Source: Haemophilus parainfluenzae
Lineage (GTDB): Bacteria; Pseudomonadota; Gammaproteobacteria; Enterobacterales; Pasteurellaceae
Assembly: GCF_036288925.1 (NCBI RefSeq)
Contig: NZ_CP127167.1
Coordinates: forward strand, 1,674,001 to 1,738,000
Length of the DNA: 64,000 nt
Direction: 5' to 3'
Position 1 is the first letter of the stretch. Every line of letters starts with the position of its first letter. Below the pieces are notes generated by a model. The model had not been told where the DNA came from, searched no databases, and was given only the letters and a program-made list of their open reading frames with translations. Made by a program: the position numbers and the translations under genes. This document shows positions 62,685 through 64,000 of this stretch, piece by piece.

Positions 62685-62702
62685 AACGCTACGTGAATTC
62701 TG
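62685..62702 (-). repeat. Right copy of the 18-bp inverted repeat
   Basis: AACGCTACGTGAATTCTG, the exact reverse complement of the copy at 62302-62319. Together the two resemble the ends of a small non-autonomous element or a very long-range hairpin. Confidence 0.85.
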
Positions 62703-62749
62703 AATACAATTGCGTACATCAATTCTGCAGATTTCATCATTTTTGATCT

Positions 62750-62868
62750 GATAATGAGAATTTATTTTATACATTTTACATAAATGAGAATAATTAACGT
62801 TGATTTTTCTTTTATTATTAGTGGCTTATAAAAATAATTTTAAAAAAAATGCTTGATTATTCTCATTT
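62750..62868. promoter_or_regulatory. Three Fur-box-like AATGAGAAT motifs before the ferritins
   Basis: Three related motifs stand here: GATAATGAGAATTTATTTT (62750-62768), AAATGAGAATAATTAA (62782-62797) and, inverted, TTGATTATTCTCATTT (62853-62868). The second matches about 12 of 15 positions of the Fur 7-1-7 consensus TGATAATnATTATCA. The third overlaps the likely ferritin promoter. Fur control is inference. Confidence 0.55.
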
Positions 62869-62881
62869 GTGGAATTAGAAT
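62853..62881 (+). promoter_or_regulatory. Promoter of the ferritin operon
   Basis: TTGATT (62853-62858), a 17-base spacer and TAGAAT (62876-62881) match sigma-70 well. Transcription would start near 62889 and run into both ferritin genes. Confidence 0.7.
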
Positions 62882-62952
62882 GCACACCGATGACAAGTTA
62901 AGCAGTCTTGTTTTTATTTTTAATCTCTACTTAATAAGGAAAGGAGTTGGTT

Positions 62953-63438
62953 ATGCTTAATAAAGCAATCGCAGATAAGTTAAATGAGCAGATCAATTTA
63001 GAGTTCTACTCTTCTAATGTTTATTTACAAATGAGTTCTTGGTGTAGTAAACACGGTTACGAAGGTGCTGCAGCATTTTTACTTCGTCATGCTGATGAAG
63101 AATTAGAGCATATGCAAAAATTATTTCAATACGTAAATGAAACTAGTGGTATGCCACTTTTAGGTAAAATTGATGCACCTAAAAATGACTATAAATCACT
63201 TAAAGAAGTATTTGAAACCACACTTGAACATGAAAAACTCGTTACTTCTAAAATTAATGAATTAGTTGAAGTGACTTTTGCAAACAAAGACTATTCTACT
63301 TTTAACTTCTTACAATGGTACGTTGCAGAACAACACGAAGAAGAAAAATTATTCAATAGCATTATTGATAAATTTAACTTGTTGGGTGAAGACGGTCGTT
63401 CGCTTTACTTTATCGATCGTGATTTAGCAACATTATAA
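62953..63438 (+). CDS. ftnA: Non-haem ferritin, first of two
   Basis: From the ATG at 62953, six bases after AAGGAG, the protein has 161 residues. It is a four-helix ferritin with ferroxidase ligands in [26 protein letters not shown] and [16 protein letters not shown], matching E. coli FtnA throughout. It stores iron in a 24-subunit shell. The TTG at 62947 is rejected. It is 20 bp before the second ferritin and is probably co-transcribed with it. Confidence 0.95.
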   Translation: MLNKAIADKLNEQINLEFYSSNVYLQMSSWCSKHGYEGAAAFLLRHADEELEHMQKLFQYVNETSGMPLLGKIDAPKNDYKSLKEVFETTLEHEKLVTSKINELVEVTFANKDYSTFNFLQWYVAEQHEEEKLFNSIIDKFNLLGEDGRSLYFIDRDLATL

Positions 63439-63458
63439 TTTTAGAAGGAGAATACAAA

Positions 63459-63959
63459 ATGTTATCAGCAAACGTAATCAAATTATTAAATGATCAAATG
63501 AACCTTGAGTTCTACTCTTCAAATCTTTACTTACAAATGAGTGCATGGTGCGAACAAAATGGTTTTGAAGGTGCAGCTAAATTCTTATCAGAACACGCTG
63601 CAGAAGAAATGCAACACATGCGTAAATTATTCACTTATTTGAATGAAACTGGTGCTTTAGCGGTAATCACTGCAATTGAAGCACCTGCGCATGAGTACAA
63701 ATCATTAAAAGAAATCATTGAATTAACTTATAAACACGAAAAATTGATCACAAGTAAAATCAATGAATTAGTGGGTAAAACTTTTGAAGAAAAAGACTAC
63801 TCTGCATTCAATTTCTTACAATGGTATGTTGCAGAACAACACGAAGAAGAGAAATTATTCAGCGGTATTTTAGACAAATTAAATCTTCTTGGCGAAGATG
63901 GCAAAGGCTTATTCTTAATCGATAAAGATTTAGGTAACCTTGCTGGTCAAACCGCTTAA
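63459..63959 (+). CDS. ftnB: Non-haem ferritin, second of two
   Basis: The 166-residue protein is a clear paralogue of the preceding one ([49 protein letters not shown]), with all ferroxidase residues kept. GAAGGAGAATACAAA precedes the ATG. Two tandem ferritins are known in H. influenzae. They may form mixed shells, which cannot be judged here. It ends with a strong terminator at the window edge. Confidence 0.95.
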   Translation: MLSANVIKLLNDQMNLEFYSSNLYLQMSAWCEQNGFEGAAKFLSEHAAEEMQHMRKLFTYLNETGALAVITAIEAPAHEYKSLKEIIELTYKHEKLITSKINELVGKTFEEKDYSAFNFLQWYVAEQHEEEKLFSGILDKLNLLGEDGKGLFLIDKDLGNLAGQTA

Positions 63960-63971
63960 TTAGATAATCAT

Positions 63972-63998
63972 AAAGCTTAGTAGAACTACTAAGCTTTT
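63972..63998 (+). terminator. Terminator after the ferritin pair
   Basis: Perfect stem AAAGCTTAGTAG (63972-63983) with CTACTAAGCTTT (63986-63997), and T following. Confidence 0.9.
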
Positions 63999-64000
63999 AT

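Larger units (their letters stand above)
62263..62745. other. Long AT-rich gap before the ferritin genes, no supported gene
   Basis: No open frame here has convincing coding features; a 63-codon frame on the minus strand (62583-62774) crosses the inverted repeat and resembles nothing I know. The gap holds the 18-bp inverted-repeat pair described separately. Beyond that I see only scattered AT-rich sequence that might hide small RNAs. Confidence 0.6.

Noticed and set aside
62583..62774. 63-codon minus-strand frame before the ferritins
   Set aside because: It crosses the 18-bp inverted repeat and a Fur-like motif, with no ribosome-binding site of note and no resemblance to a transposase or other family.

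Overview
This is chromosomal DNA of a Pasteurellaceae bacterium, most likely a Haemophilus species close to H. parainfluenzae or H. influenzae. The evidence is the AT-rich sequence, the very frequent Hin-type DNA uptake sequence AAGTGCGGT (and its complement ACCGCACTT) in genes and intergenic dyads, and proteins such as MukFEB, paired ferritins and a trp-operon tautomerase-like gene that look typical of Haemophilus. The species call is inference. I see no rRNA, tRNA, CRISPR array, prophage or intact insertion sequence.

Layout. 1-5.3 kb: end of sucA, then sucB, a CytX-type permease on the opposite strand, and sucCD. 5.3-8 kb: yciO-rluB-cysB. 8-10 kb: a small AT-rich accessory patch with a membrane protein and a divergent XRE repressor separated by two tandem palindromes, plus an MFS transporter. 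10-11.6 kb: divergent prmB and smrB. 11.6-19.5 kb: one leftward trp operon, trpE-trpG-(tautomerase-like)-trpD-trpCF-ydfG-trpB-trpA, with a TrpR-type operator on its promoter and a leader too short for classical attenuation. 19.6-25 kb: azoR, thrS, yeaD and infC-rpmI-rplT, with infC starting at ATT. 25-30.7 kb: xseB-ispA-dxs facing thiI, then a YvcK/CofD-like gene. 30.9-33.3 kb: a Moco-RNA-like leader followed by moaACDE. 33.4-37.9 kb: a type III restriction-modification system whose mod gene opens with nine AGCAC repeats, so it is a strong candidate for an ON/OFF switch, in frame here. 38-41 kb: aspC-type aminotransferase, purK and purE with a PurR-type box. 41-46.6 kb: pepN, pyrD-rnm and a LysR regulator. 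46.7-52.7 kb: topA, a LOG-family gene, a His-tailed DUF4198 exported protein, uspE and fnr. 52.8-59.8 kb: a 31-residue membrane peptide and mukFEB. 59.9-62.2 kb: an EamA transporter and sbcB. 62.2-64 kb: a long AT-rich gap holding an 18-bp inverted-repeat pair and Fur-like motifs, then two tandem ferritin genes.

Most of the window is core metabolism: the 2-oxoglutarate to succinate steps of the TCA cycle, tryptophan, isoprenoid, molybdopterin, purine and pyrimidine synthesis, chromosome condensation and topology, and the FNR/UspE stress and anaerobic response. The accessory parts are the type III R-M system, the XRE/membrane-protein module with its MFS neighbour, and the gap before the ferritins. 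The most interesting are the phase-variable methyltransferase, which could switch expression of many genes through methylation, and the XRE module with unusual tandem operators that touch the start codon.
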